A stretch of DNA of 6,707 nt, taken from contig CAZPJM010000282.1 in assembly GCA_964586865.1 (NCBI GenBank), positions 1-6,707 of the forward strand. Reading direction: 5' to 3'. This document shows, piece after piece, positions 4,274-6,707 of the stretch (positions within the stretch are counted from its first letter, which is position 1; every line of letters starts with the position of its first letter). This DNA comes from REDI01 sp964586865. GTDB taxonomy: Bacteria > Myxococcota_A > UBA796 > GCA-2862545. Under the pieces are notes generated by a model. That model was not told the origin of the DNA. It made no database searches and saw nothing but the letters and a program-made list of their open reading frames with translations. The position numbers were made by a program, and so were the translations under genes.

Positions 4274-6707
4274 CGCCGCCCTGTTCCGACTGGCGCGCCC
4301 GCCTGCGGACCGCCGCCCGCTGCTCGGCCACGTGGTCGAGCAGGTCGAGCCGCTTGAGGAGCCGGTGCATGGCGTACTTGGACATGTCGAGCTCGCGGGC
4401 GGCCTCGGCCTGGACCCAGCGGTGGCGCTCCAGGGTCTCCAGGAGGGCCCGGGCCTGGACCGATTCCCAGCGGCGGGTGCGGGGCGCCACCATCACCTCG
4501 GGCTCGGGCGGGTCGATCCCCAGATCCTCCACCTCCTCGGCGGTGAGCAGGCGACCCACCTGGCGGTAGCGCCACGCCGCCCGGTCCACGAAGTCGCCCA
4601 GGGTCCGGAGGTTGCCCGGCCAGGGGTGGAGGGCCAGGCGCTGGAGGGCCGGGAAGGCGAAGACCTCCTCGGGCGGGGGGAGCTCCTGGAGGGCGAGCTG
4701 ATCCCCCAGGTGACGGTAGACCGCCTCGCGGCCGCGCCGAGCGAGGGGCGGCAGGTCGATGCGGGTGCGGCTCATGCGGAACCACAGGTCCTCGCGGAAG
4801 ACCTCCCGCCAGGCGCCGTCGGAGACCCGGGCATTGGTGCCGAGCACCACGTGCAGGGGCCGGTCCAGGGTCCGGGCGTCGCCGGTGAGGCCGCCGAAGC
4901 GCCGGATGGGCAGCTCGAGGAGGGGGAGGAGGACGCGCTGGCCGGCCTCGCCCAGGTTCTGGATCTCGTCGAGGAAGAGGAGCTTGCGCTCCTCCCAGGC
5001 GCGCTGGATGGCCCCCTTCTGATCCACGGCCCCCGTGAAGTCGCCCCGCCGGGTCCCCGTCAGCTGGCTGACCAGCATCCCGGGCTCGCCAGGCCGCAGG
5101 ACCACCTCGATGGTGCCCTCCAGGCCCAGCCGCTCCGTGGCGATGCGCCGCGCCATCCACGTCTTGCCGGCGCCGGTGGGGCCCGTGATGAGCAGGTTGG
5201 CCTGGCTGGTCTCGGCGAAGCGGGAGAGGGTCTGGTCCACCCGCTCCGCCAGCCGCCGGTCGCTGGTGTAGAGGCCGTGGATGTCGTGGACGGTGAGCCC
5301 GTCGGTGGGGGCCTGGGTGGGCAGCACGTCGGCCACCTGCCCGATGGCGCGCGCCAGGCGCTGCAGCACCGCCACGTCCCGGTCGCCGAAGCGATCGGGA
5401 CGGTGCAGGTCGTCCACGTAGAGCGCCCCGATGACCCGGTCGTCGCGCGGGATGGCCACCGCCACCACCGAGCGCACCTGGAAGGTCCGGACCGTCGCGG
5501 ACAGCCGGCGCAGCTCGGGGTCGGCGAAGGCGTCGCGGGCCTGCCACACGTCGTCCGGCGCGCGCAGGTGCCGGAGCACCTCGGGGGCCAGCCCCGCCAC
5601 CTCCTGACCGCTGATCTCCCGGGCCGAGACCTGGCGGCCCAGACCGGGGATGCGGAGCATGACCAGGACCCGGTTGGCGCCCAGGGCGTCGGCCACCACC
5701 TGGGCCAGCCCCTCGAGGAAGCGGGGTCCCTCGCCGACGGCCTCGATGAGGCCCACCACCCGATCCAGGGCGGCGCCCGGACCCTCGAGGAGGCGCTCCC
5801 GCAGGCTGACCGCCCGGGCCCGCCGCCCCTCCGAGAGCCAGGAGGCCGCCCGGCCGAGCATGGCCCGGCGCCGCCCGAAGTCCTCGGGACGGAGATCCTC
5901 GCCGGCGGCGGCCAGGAGCACACGGCCCAGGGCCGGCCGCTGCAGGGCCTGCGGGTCCTCGGGGAGGTCGGCGGTGGCGCGCGCCATGTGGCGGCGGGCC
6001 AGGGCCAGGTGCAGCCGGCCGTGCAGGGCCTCCACCTCGCGGCGCTCCACCGCGTCCTCCGGCAGGGGGAGCCCCTCGAGGGTCTCCCGGGCCCGCTCCA
6101 CCTCGCCCAGGTCGAGCCACGCCTCGGCCAGGAGGTGGTCGCGGGCCGTGGCGAGCTCGCGAGGGAGTGAATCGAGCTCCAGCTCCTCCAGCCGCGCCAC
6201 CACCGCGGCGGGCTCCCCCCGGGACCGGTCCAGGGAGGCGCGGAGGAGCTCGGCACGCGCCCGGGCCTCGGGCGGATCCCCCAGCTCGACCCGGAGCTCG
6301 TCCAGCCGCCGCAGGTGGCGCTCGGCGGCGGGCAGGCGGCCGGTTCGGATCTCCAGGTTCGCCTGGTTGGCGGCCAGGCGCATGAGCTGGTTCCGGTCCC
6401 CCGCCGCCTCGACCAGCCACCGGGCCTCCTCCAGCAGGGCCCGCCCCTCGGCGACGCGGCCGCGGTGGAGCAGGATGGAGGCCAGGCTGGTGCGGGCCGC
6501 CGCCGAGCCATTGAGCTGCCCCGTCCGATCCTGGCGCCGGATCAGATCGCGCCCCACCGCCAGCATGGCGTCGTCCCGGCCCGCCTCGGCCAGGGCCCGC
6601 ATGAGGAAGTGGAGCTCGCGGGGGGTGCGATCCTCGACCGGGACCTGCTCGACCCGGGCGCGCGCCGTCGCGAGCGGGTCGAGCAGGTCCCGGTCGAGGA
6701 TCGCACC
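4215..6707 (-). CDS. Sigma-54-dependent transcriptional activator with TPR-like and GAF sensory region, N-terminus missing
   Basis: Bacterial enhancer-binding protein that would use ATP hydrolysis to open sigma-54 promoters. The frame is open to the right edge (830 codons visible), so the true start is outside; the Met at 6602 is probably internal. Numbering from that Met: helical TPR-like repeats (about 1-270); a GAF domain (about 290-427, with VVAVAIPRDDRVIGALYVDDL); an AAA+ domain with Walker A GPTGAGKT (474-481), the sigma-54 contact loop as GDFTGA (520-525) instead of GAFTGA, Walker B LLFLDEIQNL (541-550), a sensor I-like LGTN (587-590), FREDLWFRM (602-610) near the arginine fingers, and sensor II PWPGNLRTL (660-668). 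A Fis-type helix-turn-helix follows (about 714-757, QAEAARELDMSKYAMHRLLKRL), then a basic Arg/Ser-rich tail. There is no receiver domain in the visible part, so the GAF and TPR-like regions, or a missing N-terminal domain, probably sense the signal. It converges on the deoC-ALDH cluster with a 59-base 3' overlap. Targets are unknown. The first 11 residues coincide with an inverted repeat arm and may be artefactual. Confidence 0.92.
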   Translation of the reverse strand, partial: GAILDRDLLDPLATARARVEQVPVEDRTPRELHFLMRALAEAGRDDAMLAVGRDLIRRQDRTGQLNGSAAARTSLASILLHRGRVAEGRALLEEARWLVEAAGDRNQLMRLAANQANLEIRTGRLPAAERHLRRLDELRVELGDPPEARARAELLRASLDRSRGEPAAVVARLEELELDSLPRELATARDHLLAEAWLDLGEVERARETLEGLPLPEDAVERREVEALHGRLHLALARRHMARATADLPEDPQALQRPALGRVLLAAAGEDLRPEDFGRRRAMLGRAASWLSEGRRARAVSLRERLLEGPGAALDRVVGLIEAVGEGPRFLEGLAQVVADALGANRVLVMLRIPGLGRQVSAREISGQEVAGLAPEVLRHLRAPDDVWQARDAFADPELRRLSATVRTFQVRSVVAVAIPRDDRVIGALYVDDLHRPDRFGDRDVAVLQRLARAIGQVADVLPTQAPTDGLTVHDIHGLYTSDRRLAERVDQTLSRFAETSQANLLITGPTGAGKTWMARRIATERLGLEGTIEVVLRPGEPGMLVSQLTGTRRGDFTGAVDQKGAIQRAWEERKLLFLDEIQNLGEAGQRVLLPLLELPIRRFGGLTGDARTLDRPLHVVLGTNARVSDGAWREVFREDLWFRMSRTRIDLPPLARRGREAVYRHLGDQLALQELPPPEEVFAFPALQRLALHPWPGNLRTLGDFVDRAAWRYRQVGRLLTAEEVEDLGIDPPEPEVMVAPRTRRWESVQARALLETLERHRWVQAEAARELDMSKYAMHRLLKRLDLLDHVAEQRAAVRRRARQSEQGGVSTRLVRSGSRLGHSSRRS
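6624..6707. repeat. Perfect 33-base inverted repeat ending at the window edge
   Basis: Positions 6624-6656 and 6675-6707 are exact reverse complements, separated by 18 bases (6657-6674). Inside the spacer CGCG at 6659-6662 can also pair with CGCG at 6669-6672 across two mismatches, leaving a six-base loop. The right arm stops exactly at the last base, so the true arm could be longer. Both arms lie in the open frame of the sigma-54 activator, in the same codon register. Such a match cannot arise by chance; it is either a fold-back (snap-back) artefact at a contig end or a genuine long hairpin. Confidence 0.9.

Noticed and set aside
4255..4340. A possible terminator at the convergent junction
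   Set aside because: GC-rich complementarity exists, but there is no T-run on either strand and no clear stem distinguishable from background.
4233..6170. A 645-codon plus-strand open frame opposite the activator
   Set aside because: It is a complementary-strand shadow rich in Gly, Leu, Glu and His with no recognisable domain.
3808..6420. An 870-codon minus-strand open frame overlapping the sigma-54 activator
   Set aside because: It is shifted relative to the activator frame, which carries Walker A, Walker B, GAF and HTH motifs. The shifted product is Pro/Gly/Arg-rich noise.
1..6707. tRNA, rRNA, CRISPR array, insertion sequence or phage attachment site
   Set aside because: Nearly every base is accounted for by five coding regions. 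No regularly spaced repeats, transposase motifs or RNA gene signatures were seen.

Overview
The window is very GC-rich DNA with almost continuous coding and strong G/C preference at third codon positions, which also produces very long spurious frames on both strands. A Hanks-type Ser/Thr kinase, a sigma-54 activator with a TPR-like plus GAF sensory region, and a deoC/aldehyde dehydrogenase module together suggest a member of the Myxococcota or a related deltaproteobacterial lineage. This placement is inferred from gene content and base composition, not from a marker gene.

Layout from left to right: (1) the N-terminal part of a eukaryotic-type Ser/Thr kinase on the minus strand (GTG start at 904, running off the left edge); (2) a 106-base divergent intergenic region; (3) a plus-strand cluster of deoC (1011-1925), a full-length catalytic aldehyde dehydrogenase (1950-3431), and a short ALDH-like protein without catalytic residues (3431-4273). 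The two ALDH genes overlap by one base (TGATG). (4) On the minus strand and converging on the cluster is a large sigma-54-dependent activator (TPR-like, GAF, AAA+, Fis-type HTH; 4215 to beyond the right edge). Its 3' end overlaps the last ALDH gene by 59 bases.

The cluster makes metabolic sense. DeoC splits 2-deoxyribose-5-phosphate into glyceraldehyde-3-phosphate and acetaldehyde, and an adjacent ALDH could oxidise the acetaldehyde to acetate. A catalytic ALDH domain followed by an ALDH-like domain without a nucleophile matches the domain order of the ALDH16 family, so the pair looks like an ALDH16 encoded as two translationally coupled genes. The kinase and the sigma-54 activator are signalling genes whose targets cannot be read from the window.

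The most striking sequence-level anomaly is at the right edge: a perfect 33-base inverted repeat (6624-6656 against 6675-6707, 18-base spacer) whose right arm ends exactly at the last base. It lies inside the open frame of the activator. A fold-back assembly or library artefact is the leading explanation, so the first residues visible for that protein should be treated with caution.
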